DNA of 64,000 bases from Nonomuraea helvata. Lineage in GTDB: Bacteria > Actinomycetota > Actinomycetes > Streptosporangiales > Streptosporangiaceae. The position numbers and the translations under genes were made by a program. The notes under the pieces were generated by a model. It was given only the letters and a program-made list of their open reading frames with translations. It ran no database searches and was not told the DNA's origin. The stretch's first letter is position 1. The number at the start of each line of letters is the position of its first letter. Below, one piece after another: positions 16,447 to 24,774 of the stretch. The stretch spans positions 558,001-622,000 of the forward strand of contig NZ_BAAAXV010000005.1 in assembly GCF_039535785.1 (NCBI RefSeq). The letters are read 5' to 3'.

Positions 16447-18327
16447 TCAGTCGTCCTCGTCGTCCCAGTCGTCCTCGTCGTCCCACAGGTCGCTGGGCGG
16501 CAGCGGGTGCTCGTCGTCGATGAGGGAGTCGTCCACCGAGCGCCGCCAGGCGTGGCTCTCGTCCGGGTCGGCCCAATCCTCCTCGGTGATCCTCGGGATG
16601 GGAATGGTGGCCCGCTGGTGGTCGACCATCCAGGAGTTGCGGAAGAAGTCGAACGTGAGGTGGTAGCAGCCTGCGGACTCGGTGTAGATGATGGGCGGGA
16701 CAAGGAACTGCGCCACGCCGACCTTGGCCGCGACGACCACATAGTCCTCGGGGATGGATTCGTCGTTCCAGCAGGCGGCGAAGTTCACCGGCTGGAGCGT
16801 GCCCTTGCCGAGCACGTGGATGAGGTTGTCCTGGATGACGAACTGGTCCGGGTCGAGGGCCACGTCCTCGCCGAGCATGAGGATCGGCGCGGGCAGGATG
16901 TGCGCCTTGGCGAAGGACTGCGCGTCGGTGTAGAGCTCGATGATCTCGTCGTGGCGTGTGGGATCGTAGCGTCCGGAGGAGTGGAACGGGCAGCAGATCT
17001 CGCGCTTGGGCCGCTCCGGCTCGGGGAAGAACGCGGACTTGTCCACCCGCGTCATGGCGGACCCGCTCTGCCTGGCCTGCAGGAACTCGGGGATCCAGTC
17101 GGCGTTGTCGGACTCGATCACCTCTGTCCGGCAGAGCGCCCGGAACGCGGTGTCGCCGACCTTGCAGTTGAAGTAGTCGAGAAGGGTGAGCGCGGCGCAC
17201 TCCGGCAGCGACAACGCGTCGGTCTTGGCGAACCAGAAGTCGTAGCCGTTGGCCACGAAGTGCACCCCGCGGAACTCCTTGTGCACGAAGGTCTCGCGGG
17301 CAGGACCCTGGCCCCAGCCGTTCCAGTGGGCGGCCGCCACCTGGTTGTAGTAGGCGTCGGCGTGCCGGGCCAGCTCCGGTGCGAACACACTCTCACCGGT
17401 CAGATAGCAGGCCTTGCTGAACAGCTCACCGATCTCCGGCGCCTCGAGGACCTCGTCGGCGGTGAAGATGAGTTCGGTACGCAGGAACACCTTACGGCCG
17501 TCACGGTAGGGGGCGCCCTCGTGCTCGTACCGCTGATCGAAGATCACGCACGTGAACTCGCCGATCTCGCTGAGCGCGGCGCCGCCGACCAGGTCCAGCG
17601 CGGGTGACCCCGTACCGCCGGTCAGGTACAGCAGCAGCGTGTACCGGGAGATGTGCCGCCGCGACGCGTCATAGTACGGCGTGTCCCGATGCCGGTGGAA
17701 GTTCGCGTCACCGGGCTCGAACCGGTTACACCGGAACACCGGGTTCACATGCGAGAACCCCTCCGCCGTCGTCGGCGGCAACGCGTCGGCCACCGCCGCG
17801 GTCAACGCCTCGGCCAGCAGCGCCGAGTGGAAGATGAATCGTTCGCCGCCCCGGGACACGGCGTTCAGCGGCGGCACGTACAGCTTCAACTCGTCCAGCT
17901 GCGCCAGCCGGGCCTGGGCCTCCGCCGGCAACCGCAGCGAGAACGAGAACACCCCATCCGCGTGCTCCGCTCGCTCCGTCAGGTCCGCCTCCAACGGCAC
18001 GCCCTCGAACAGGCGGTCCAGCGGGACGATGTTCTCGAACGTACGAAATGACAACTCGTGCGGATCCACGAACACCGCCGCCAGATACGGCGCGTCCGCG
18101 CTGGGCCGGGCGAACAGATCCCGCACCCGCTCGTCGATTCGCTCGGCGTCGATGAACCGCACTGCCTTGAAGCGTGCCGACGGATGCCATGAGACGTCCA
18201 GTCCGTCCACCGTCGCGGCCGGCTCGGCGTCGGTCGCGTCCACCTCCGCCCGATACCGGGCGGTCTCCTCGGCGGGCGCCTCCCCTGCCGACAGGACGAA
18301 GAAACGATCCCGGAGTTCGATGCTCAC
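16447..18327 (-). CDS. 2-oxoglutarate-Fe(II) (prolyl 4-hydroxylase-type) oxygenase with extra C-terminal domain
   Basis: GTG 18327 overlaps the LRR gene's stop by 4 bp (GTGA) and has GTGGAGGG upstream. Of 626 residues, roughly the middle third carries a P4H-type double-stranded beta-helix core. HxD is in NFHRHRDTPYY, the distal His in RYEHEG, and the 2OG-binding Arg in KVFLRTELIF. The last ~250 residues contain Cys/His-rich stretches (CCPFHSSGRYDP) and no recognised domain. The C-terminus is a highly acidic repeat (DLWDDEDDWDDEDD). The LRR partner may present the substrate to be hydroxylated, but that is inference. Confidence 0.72.
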   Translation of the reverse strand: MSIELRDRFFVLSAGEAPAEETARYRAEVDATDAEPAATVDGLDVSWHPSARFKAVRFIDAERIDERVRDLFARPSADAPYLAAVFVDPHELSFRTFENIVPLDRLFEGVPLEADLTERAEHADGVFSFSLRLPAEAQARLAQLDELKLYVPPLNAVSRGGERFIFHSALLAEALTAAVADALPPTTAEGFSHVNPVFRCNRFEPGDANFHRHRDTPYYDASRRHISRYTLLLYLTGGTGSPALDLVGGAALSEIGEFTCVIFDQRYEHEGAPYRDGRKVFLRTELIFTADEVLEAPEIGELFSKACYLTGESVFAPELARHADAYYNQVAAAHWNGWGQGPARETFVHKEFRGVHFVANGYDFWFAKTDALSLPECAALTLLDYFNCKVGDTAFRALCRTEVIESDNADWIPEFLQARQSGSAMTRVDKSAFFPEPERPKREICCPFHSSGRYDPTRHDEIIELYTDAQSFAKAHILPAPILMLGEDVALDPDQFVIQDNLIHVLGKGTLQPVNFAACWNDESIPEDYVVVAAKVGVAQFLVPPIIYTESAGCYHLTFDFFRNSWMVDHQRATIPIPRITEEDWADPDESHAWRRSVDDSLIDDEHPLPPSDLWDDEDDWDDEDD

Positions 18328-19241
18328 ATGGCCCTCCACAAGCTGCGCAGCCCCGACGGAAGGTTCGTGGCCTGTGCCAGTTTCCGCACACCGTCCTGGC
18401 CCACATCGGAGTCGTACAGCCACAGCCGCTCGAGTGACCCGGCGAACGGGGCGGCGAGCAGGGCCTCCGCGCCCGCCTCACCGATGTCGTTGTATCGCAG
18501 GTCGAGCTCGGTCAGTTCCGGAAACCGACGCAGGGAACGCACACCCTCGGCGGTCACCCTGTTGCGCTGCAGGTGCAGGCGGCGCAGCCCGCGCAGGTGC
18601 GGGGACGCCGCGAGGGCCGCCAGACCGGCGTCGCCGATCCGGCAATACCGCAGTCGCAGCGCCCGCAACCGATCCGTGCGGAGCGAGGTGGCGAGGATTT
18701 CGGCGCCGTCGGGGCCGAGGTCCAGATAGGAGAGGTCGAGCTCGACGAGTCGTCCGGCGTCCAGCCCGTCGAGCGCCTTCATGTCGAAACACCCAGGGCG
18801 CACCTCGGCTCCCGGGCTGCCTTCCCCCTCGTCGTCGTCCCAGTCCTCGTCGTCGTCCCAGTCCTCGTCGTCGGCCGCCGCGTTCGGCGTGATGCTCAGC
18901 GTGGTGACGAACCGGCCGCGCAGCACCTGCTCCAGGACATCGCGGATGTCGTCCGACCACGCGACGGCCACCTCCGAGGCGAAGCCGTGCCGGCGCGCCA
19001 GCACACGCGCCGTCGCCGGCAACCCGTCGTCCCATCCGCCCTCGTGCTCCGCGACGAGGTCCGCGATCTCACGCTCCACGGCCGGGCGATCGGCGGGGCG
19101 GGTGCGTGCCAGGCGCTGCTCGAGACGGATCAGCGTGCCTCTGGCGTCGCCCTGCTCCAGCAGCCAGTCGCTGTAGGCGAGCCACGAGGCGAGGTCGTCG
19201 GGATGGACCCGTAACTCGTCTTCGACTTCGGTCCCCTGCAT
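18324..19241 (-). CDS. TIGR02996-domain leucine-rich repeat protein
   Basis: ATG 19241 gives 305 residues. Residues ~10-45 (PDDLASWLAYSDWLLEQGDA) are the TIGR02996 'repeat-companion' domain. After an acidic linker (DDEDWDDDEDWDDDEGEG) come at least five RNase-inhibitor-type leucine-rich repeats (ELDLSYLDLG, LRLRYCRIGDAGL, LHLQRNRVTAEG, ELDLRYNDIGEAG, LWLYDSDVG). It is probably a protein-binding scaffold. Its stop overlaps the start of the 2OG oxygenase, so they are co-translated and may form a complex. Both carry the unusual D/E/W acidic repeat. Confidence 0.85.
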   Translation of the reverse strand: MQGTEVEDELRVHPDDLASWLAYSDWLLEQGDARGTLIRLEQRLARTRPADRPAVEREIADLVAEHEGGWDDGLPATARVLARRHGFASEVAVAWSDDIRDVLEQVLRGRFVTTLSITPNAAADDEDWDDDEDWDDDEGEGSPGAEVRPGCFDMKALDGLDAGRLVELDLSYLDLGPDGAEILATSLRTDRLRALRLRYCRIGDAGLAALAASPHLRGLRRLHLQRNRVTAEGVRSLRRFPELTELDLRYNDIGEAGAEALLAAPFAGSLERLWLYDSDVGQDGVRKLAQATNLPSGLRSLWRAM

Positions 19242-19252
19242 TCGTACGAATG
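19239..19252. promoter_or_regulatory. perfect 14-bp palindrome over the LRR start codon
   Basis: cattcgtacgaatg is its own reverse complement and includes the start codon of the LRR gene on the reverse strand. It sits between divergent genes and no other RBS is visible. A repressor operator, or a leaderless transcript starting here, are the two readings. Confidence 0.5.
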
Positions 19253-19450
19253 TACGGAGATCAGCCGATGTGTCAAGCCAATCTGTCAAACCGACGCACG
19301 CCATCGACGAACGGCCGCAAATTGTCCTAGCGGGCCGGTATCGTGCTGCGCCGAGTCATGATCGACGGCGTGGACGCTCCACGCCACACGGTGTCCATCG
19401 CGGCATCCTCGGGCTACGTCAGGGGCCGCCTCAGCTGGAGGTTTCCGCCT

Positions 19451-20740
19451 GTGAATCCACCGGGTCCAGCCCGTTCGACGGCCGACGAACGGGAGGAGCA
19501 CAGCCGGGACGGCGCCGCCGCCGAGAGGCGGGCGTGGGAGTCCGCCGCCCGTGCCTGCTACCGGGAGATCGGCGTCCCGTTCCCGGAACGGGTCGTATGG
19601 GTCTCCTCACCGCTCGTCGGCGCGTTCGCCGCACCGATCGCCGCCTGCCTGAGCATCGGTCACCGCAACACCCGCGTCCTCAACTCCGTCTACCGCGCGG
19701 TGGACGACACCGCAGGTCAGACCGTCGGCCGCGCAGTGCGCGCCGCGGTCCAGGCGGCGGCGGACGGCGCGATGAGCGATCCGGTGCATGGCGCGGCGGC
19801 CACCGCCCTGCACACCGAGATCACCGCGAGAATGGGCTCCGCGCTGGCCGCGGTCGTGCGGGACACGCCGCACGAAGCGGTACGGGAAACGGCGCACGAC
19901 ACTCTCCCCCGCGAAGAAAGCCGGATCCTGCCCACCACCCCGTTGGCCACGCTCGCCGAGGCGTCGGACGAGGCCGTACGGGCGGCGGTGGACGCGGCGG
20001 TCGGCGGGCCGCGGCAGGACACGATCCGCGGCGAGGTGCGCCGGCTGTGGCGGGCTCGCCTCGACTTCCAGCGCTCCGGTACGTGGCTGAACCTCGTCGG
20101 CCACTTCCAGCAGACCGCGGCCCTGCCGCTCGACGAGGAGCAGCCGCAGCGACCCATCGCGGAGCGGATCGCGGAGCAGGCGCCCGCCGGCTGGTGGTGG
20201 TGGCCCTTCCAGGACTTCGTCATGCTCTGTCCGCGTCCGGCCGAGATTCACCTCGAGCAGGTCGGCGAGGGCGCCGGGGCCACGCACCGGCCACACCGCG
20301 CCGACGGCCCCGCGGCCGGCTGGGCCGACGGTTTCGGGGTGTACTTCTGGCACGGGACCCACGTCCCCCGAGCCGTCATCGACGACACCCTCACCACGGA
20401 CGAGATCCTCCGCGAATCCAACGCCGAGATCCGCCGCTGCGCCATCGAACGCCGCGGCTGGGACCGCTTCATCGCCGAGGCCGGCCTGGCCCAGATCGGA
20501 CCCGCCGTGCCCGACCCCGGCAACCCCGGCCAGACCCTCACCCTGCACGACGTCCCCGAAGGCATCTACGCCACACACGTGCGGGTTCTGCTGTGCACCA
20601 ACGGCACCGTCGAACGGGACGGCACCCGCCGCCGCTTCGGCCTCACCGTCCCTGCCGACTGCACCGACCCCCTCCAGGCCGCCGCCTGGACCTACGGCCT
20701 CACTCCGGCGCAGTACGCCGCGGCACAACGACGATCCTGA
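19451..20740 (+). CDS. DUF6745-family protein
   Basis: GTG 19451 has a ctggagg site upstream and gives 429 residues; the frame is open further upstream but unprotein-like. The N-terminal half is helical and Ala-rich with many small repeats (AVRAAVQAAADGAMSDPVHG). The C-terminal half has AERIAEQAPAGWWWWPFQDF, WADGFGVYFWHGTHVP, and repeated ERRGWDRFIAEAGL, which are hallmarks of DUF6745. These domains often accompany TIGR02996/LRR proteins in actinomycetes, as here. Biochemical function is unknown. Confidence 0.75.
   Translation: MNPPGPARSTADEREEHSRDGAAAERRAWESAARACYREIGVPFPERVVWVSSPLVGAFAAPIAACLSIGHRNTRVLNSVYRAVDDTAGQTVGRAVRAAVQAAADGAMSDPVHGAAATALHTEITARMGSALAAVVRDTPHEAVRETAHDTLPREESRILPTTPLATLAEASDEAVRAAVDAAVGGPRQDTIRGEVRRLWRARLDFQRSGTWLNLVGHFQQTAALPLDEEQPQRPIAERIAEQAPAGWWWWPFQDFVMLCPRPAEIHLEQVGEGAGATHRPHRADGPAAGWADGFGVYFWHGTHVPRAVIDDTLTTDEILRESNAEIRRCAIERRGWDRFIAEAGLAQIGPAVPDPGNPGQTLTLHDVPEGIYATHVRVLLCTNGTVERDGTRRRFGLTVPADCTDPLQAAAWTYGLTPAQYAAAQRRS
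19474..19496 (+). repeat. 23-bp sequence repeated at 62269-62291
   Basis: ttcgacggccgacgaacggg plus agg is identical at both sites, 42.8 kb apart. Here it encodes STADERE near the N-terminus of the DUF6745 protein. The second copy lies in non-coding DNA. Confidence 0.7.
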
Positions 20741-20769
20741 CCCCCGCCCACCGGCAAGGAGCCCAGAAG

Positions 20770-21174
20770 ATGCCCACCCTCGAACAGGCCATCGCCACCT
20801 TCGGCGTCACCGTCGACGAGCACCTCGACCGGCAGGCCGAGATCCCCGTCCTGTCCGGCCTGCAGTTCCAGGGCGATGTCGCCGTCGTCCCGGTCAACCG
20901 GGACCCGGCCCGCACCCCCGTCCCCGAGACCGGCGTCCCGATCGTCCGCGGCCAGGCCGAGGCCAACACCCATCTCCTGGTCGCCACCGGCAAGGCGTTC
21001 TTCACACCGGAGCGCTTCGGCGGCGGATTGGTGCTCGGTGTGCTGACCGTCGCGGAGGATGCCACCGCCTATCTCGCGCACCCCGAACACGCCTTCACCG
21101 GCATCGCCCCGGGCACCTACGAGCTGAGGCGCCAGCGCGAGCAGGCCGACCAAGCCCGGCTCGTCGCTGATTGA
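20770..21174 (+). CDS. hypothetical protein downstream of DUF6745
   Basis: ATG 20770 follows caaggagccc and gives 134 residues. It reads as a compact soluble alpha/beta domain (LSGLQFQGDVAVVPVNRDPA, NTHLLVATGKAFF, GIAPGTYELRRQREQADQARL). It starts 29 bp after the DUF6745 stop and is probably in the same operon. No family is recognised. Confidence 0.75.
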   Translation: MPTLEQAIATFGVTVDEHLDRQAEIPVLSGLQFQGDVAVVPVNRDPARTPVPETGVPIVRGQAEANTHLLVATGKAFFTPERFGGGLVLGVLTVAEDATAYLAHPEHAFTGIAPGTYELRRQREQADQARLVAD

Positions 21175-21213
21175 CGGAACGTCGGAGCCTGGGTCACCCG
21201 GCAGGGCGCCCCA

Positions 21214-21277
21214 AGGAGGGGCCGGCACGGCGCGAGGCGCCCCTCGGGAGCAACGTCGCGCCGCTTCGGCCCCTCCT
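21214..21277. terminator. bidirectional terminator between convergent genes
   Basis: aggaggggccg (21214-21224) and cggcccctcct (21267-21277) are exact inverted copies 42 bp apart, in the gap between the stops of the forward gene at 21174 and the reverse gene at 21287. The long loop makes it a modest terminator call. Confidence 0.45.
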
Positions 21278-21286
21278 GGCAGCGTG

Positions 21287-22048
21287 TCAGCAGGAGGACT
21301 GGTCTGTCGCCGTGCCCGTCGCGCAGGCTGACTGCTGGGCGCGGCCACGGAGCTGGGCCAGCGTCGTACCGCCTGCCCCTACGCTTCTCGTCTGCGCGCC
21401 ACCGCCGAGGAGCTGGGCGGCACGCTCCCTGTCGGCCAGCGGGGCGATCAGCGGCGTGCCGGGCTTCTCCTCGATGAAGACGCCCTGGCCGATCGGGAGC
21501 TGAACGTTCGCCTGGTATGCCTGGGCCGCCTGCGAGGCGGGCCGCCGCCTGGCTCGGTCGAGGGCGCTGTCGACGTAGAAGATGCCGCGCCCGGCCGTGC
21601 CGAGGGACGCGCGGAGCCCGTCGAGCGTCGTACCGGCGGGCTGCTCCATCCTGAGCCGGATCTGGCCCGAGGCGAAGCCGCGACCGAGCTTGCCCGCGTG
21701 GACCTTGTCGACCTTGATGACGACGCTGGCCCAGCGGATCGCCGCCTCCGCGCTGTCGTAGGGCACGACCCGTGGCGTGACCGAGTCGTCGCCCGAAGCG
21801 TAGGCGATGCCCGGCTCCACGCCGACGACCGTGCCCTCGACGATCGCGGCGGCCGGGCGGAACACGCCGGACGGCTTGGCACCCGGGGTGACGTCGTCGA
21901 GGGAGTCGAAGAGGTACTCGCCGGTCCCGCTGTCGGCGTGGAGCTGGGACCAGAAGGAGGGGGTCGCCGGCTTCGTGGCGGGCGCCTGGGCGCAGCCGCC
22001 GACGACGGCGAAGGCGGCGACGGCCGTGAGGAGCTTGAGGTGTCTCAT
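21287..22048 (-). CDS. secreted lipoprotein of unknown function
   Basis: ATG 22048 gives 253 residues with a lipoprotein signal (MRHLKLLTAVAAFAVVGGCA; Cys lipobox VGGC). The mature part includes IVEGTVVGVEPGIAYASG and repeated small-residue strands, resembling a beta-rich envelope protein, and has no catalytic motif. The start lies 11 bp after the metalloprotease stop on the same strand, so the two are co-expressed. The longer frame to 22090 overlaps the protease gene and is less likely. Confidence 0.75.
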   Translation of the reverse strand: MRHLKLLTAVAAFAVVGGCAQAPATKPATPSFWSQLHADSGTGEYLFDSLDDVTPGAKPSGVFRPAAAIVEGTVVGVEPGIAYASGDDSVTPRVVPYDSAEAAIRWASVVIKVDKVHAGKLGRGFASGQIRLRMEQPAGTTLDGLRASLGTAGRGIFYVDSALDRARRRPASQAAQAYQANVQLPIGQGVFIEEKPGTPLIAPLADRERAAQLLGGGAQTRSVGAGGTTLAQLRGRAQQSACATGTATDQSSC

Positions 22049-22058
22049 CGCCTGTCTC

Positions 22059-22649
22059 CTAGTAACGGCCGTTGATGTGGGCGACGTCATGCGTGCCGTA
22101 CTTGGTGACAGTGTGGGAGCCGGTACGCAGGCAGGAGCCGGACTCGGTCGAGTGGTCGAGGCCGATCGTGTGCCCGATCTCGTGGCAGGCCAGCGCCTGC
22201 CGCTGGGTGGTGCTCATCCAGTCGATGTCCTTCAGGTCGTAGCGGACCTCGTACTGGTCGCAGCGCCAGGCCTGGGTGCTGTCGGCCGGCGGGATGTTCT
22301 TGACGCATTTCGAGTAGGCGAAGAGGTTGTAGCCGGTGCTGGAGCCGTCCCAGTCCAGGTCCCAGTAGTCGACGTAGTAGCGGTCGAACGACTCGACGTC
22401 CGTGCTCGGGTCGGGGGTGCTGTCGTAGGCCACGGTCATGTCGGTCTGGGAGTCCAGGTTCAGCATGGCGGCCTTGGCCGCGCTCTTGGTACGCGTCTCC
22501 AGCGTCTCGGAGGTGTACCAGTGCTTGGCGTTGTCGGCGAAGGGGCAGCAGCCGTTCTCCGAGCCGAACCCGTTGGCGCCGGCGGGAGCGGCCGTCACGG
22601 TGACCGCCGCCGCGATGATGAGCGCCGACAGTAGCATTCTGTAAGACAT
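22059..22649 (-). CDS. secreted zinc metalloprotease (metzincin, snapalysin/matrixin-like)
   Basis: The protein has 196 residues. A Sec signal peptide (MSYRMLLSALIIAAAVTVTA, cleavage near AGA-NG) is followed by a catalytic domain with the metzincin zinc motif HEIGHTIGLDH (His156, Glu157, His160, His166). Four or more cysteines suggest disulfides. It is probably an exported protease. The lipoprotein encoded immediately downstream could be its membrane partner or inhibitor, but nothing in the sequence shows this. Confidence 0.88.
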   Translation of the reverse strand: MSYRMLLSALIIAAAVTVTAAPAGANGFGSENGCCPFADNAKHWYTSETLETRTKSAAKAAMLNLDSQTDMTVAYDSTPDPSTDVESFDRYYVDYWDLDWDGSSTGYNLFAYSKCVKNIPPADSTQAWRCDQYEVRYDLKDIDWMSTTQRQALACHEIGHTIGLDHSTESGSCLRTGSHTVTKYGTHDVAHINGRY

Positions 22650-22787
22650 GTGATCCTAAATAAGGACAAAGGGACGCCCGATATCTTGCCCGCAAGTCAC
22701 GCGGCGATCAAGCGGGCGTCAGGTGCGCCAGGTGCACGGGTGGAAACCCGGTGGCGGAAGCGGGCGACGAGAGCCGATGATGCCATC

Positions 22788-23807
22788 GTGCGGACGGCAC
22801 CTCCCTCCATCGCCCCGGCTCGTGAGATCGCCTGCGACGAGTCGGGCTGGGAGGGCGCCAACCTCGTGGCCGGGAGCTCGGACGTCATCGCGTACGCCAG
22901 TGTGCGACTGAGCGTCGACGCGGCCACGGAGTGCCTGCGCGAGCTCAGCGGCCGCACCGGGCACGCGAAGCGGGAGTTCAAGGCGTCACACGTGCTCCGC
23001 GCGGATCGACGGTCCACGGTGAAGAGGCTGCTCGATCCGGCCGGGCCCATCCATGGCAATGCCTTCGTCCATCTCACCGAGAAGGCCCACTTCGTCGTCG
23101 GCAGACTCCTCGACCTCGTCCTCGGGCAGTCCGCGGACACGGCGAGCGCCGGTGTGGTCCCCGATCGGCGGCTCACCGGACTGGCGACCACGCTCAGCCG
23201 TGAAGGCCCCGAAGCGTTCGGCCGTGATCGGTGGCAGGCCTTTCTGGCGGCGTCCAATGCCGTCCTGCGGACGTGGAGACCCCGGAACGTGCGCGAGCCC
23301 GTGGACGCGTTCGTCCATCTGGTCGAGACGCTCGCCGACATCGACGGAAGCGGCCGCGCGGGCGCGATTCTCGACGAGCTTCGACGGGAGAGATCGGCTG
23401 CCTACGCGGCGCGGGCCCGGCTCATCGAGCACCGCGTCCTGCAACCGGCTCTGGAACCGTTGATCCCCGCCCTCGCCAGGACCGTTCTCCACTGGAGCCG
23501 GGGCGGCGGGACCGATGTGTCGATCGTGCACGACGAGCAGTCCGCTCTGACCGAGCGGCGCATCCGGCGGCTTGAGCGGCAGCTCCTGCCACCGGGCCGC
23601 CGCCTCCGTTTCAGGCAGGTGGACTCGCGCACGGATCCGCGGGTCCAGGTGGCCGATGTGCTGGCCGGGGTCGCTCGGAGGCTCGCCTCCGACGAACTCC
23701 GCGGCCGCGGTGACAGAGAACTCGGTGAGTCGCTGCGCGCCTACATCGATCCGGCCTCCTGCTGGTCCGACGAGCGGAGCTGGTCCAGCCTCGGCCCGCC
23801 GCGCTGA
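22788..23807 (+). CDS. DUF3800-family protein
   Basis: The family is recognised from the opening CDESGWEGANL strand and the C-terminal RQVDSRTDPRVQVADVLAGV (DUF3800: an early Asp/Glu pair and a late QxADxxAG motif, an RNase H-like fold). GTG 22788 is chosen because the extra 46 residues from ATG 22650 look non-coding; the RBS is weak. The 339-residue length is typical. DUF3800 proteins occur near phage-defence and mobile genes. No partner is seen here. Confidence 0.7.
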   Translation: MRTAPPSIAPAREIACDESGWEGANLVAGSSDVIAYASVRLSVDAATECLRELSGRTGHAKREFKASHVLRADRRSTVKRLLDPAGPIHGNAFVHLTEKAHFVVGRLLDLVLGQSADTASAGVVPDRRLTGLATTLSREGPEAFGRDRWQAFLAASNAVLRTWRPRNVREPVDAFVHLVETLADIDGSGRAGAILDELRRERSAAYAARARLIEHRVLQPALEPLIPALARTVLHWSRGGGTDVSIVHDEQSALTERRIRRLERQLLPPGRRLRFRQVDSRTDPRVQVADVLAGVARRLASDELRGRGDRELGESLRAYIDPASCWSDERSWSSLGPPR

Positions 23808-23845
23808 ACCGTGCCGTCCACGACGGGGGCTTGACGGATCGTCGT

Positions 23846-24650
23846 TCAGGAACCGGTGGCACTCAGGTAACCGTTCCGGGTCCAAAGAATCTTGACCTTG
23901 CCCGTGGACTTCGGCACGACGGCGAAGTACATCGAGGCCCTCTTGTACACGGCCTTGTCGTGGAAGGTCTTACCGTTGCTCAGGCGTCTGCCTATGGAGC
24001 CGCTCTAGAACGTCATCCCGGGCGCGCCGGGGCGGGCGGTATAGGTGTCGGCCTCTGTGATGCCGTACCAGACCAGCGCACTTCCAGAGGCGGTGCGCAG
24101 CGCGTACGACTCCTGGGCGGGCTGGGTGTTGCGCTGCAGGTTCCAGCCGCGAGGCAGGTGCTCCCGATCCCGCTTGCGCACATCGGCGTCCCAGGTGAAG
24201 ACATTTCGCAAGATGAGCCGGTTGGCACGCGGGTCGTCTCCGGCGGTGACCAGCAGACGCGCGTACGTCGTGGCGAGTTCCCGAGGCGAGACCACGAGCC
24301 CCGCACGCTCGTCCGGGGCGAGGACGGTGGCGAAGCCGTCCTCGTCACGTGCCGGCGTGGGGAGCTTGTCCAAAGTCGCGGAGTCGGCCACCATGCGCCA
24401 TCCGGCCGGCGTCTGTTCCGCCCTGACGCATCGCTTCCTTCTCCGCGCGGTCCCAGCGGGCAAGGATCTGCTTGGCCTCCGCCGCGGTCACGGTCTCCGC
24501 CTCCTGCGGAGACGCGGACGTGACGGCTCCCCGCTTCTGCCCGGACGGGAACGGGGTGGAGGGTCCACCGGTCGCTCCCTGCCCGACCAGGCCGCAGGCG
24601 GCGGTGACGGGCAGGACGAGCAGGAGGCATAACGGGCGTTTGATGGTCAT
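23846..24650 (-). pseudogene. lipoprotein gene with a frameshift and a premature amber stop
   Basis: ATG 24650 starts a lipoprotein signal (MTIKRPLCLLLVLPVTAACG). The frame is protein-like to AKQILARWDRAEKEAMRQ, then coding character jumps to another frame near 24430 (EQTPAGWRMVADSATLDKLP onwards). It continues to ADTYTARPGAPGMTF and a TAG at 24005. In the same frame, beyond that TAG, the protein continues (SGSIGRRLSNGKTFHDKAVY, then YFAVVPKSTGKVKILWTRNG) to a natural stop at 23846. Two independent lesions indicate a dead gene. The original would be an envelope lipoprotein of about 265 residues. Confidence 0.75.
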
Positions 24651-24774
24651 GGCTGGCTCCGTGTTGTGATTGCCTCCTTGTACGCGGTCCTCATCCGCCC
24701 GAGTTCAGCCTGTACGGGTGCCATGCCCGTTTGGTTAGAAAGGTTGCCGGCAGGTCGGCTGACCGCCCCTCAGC

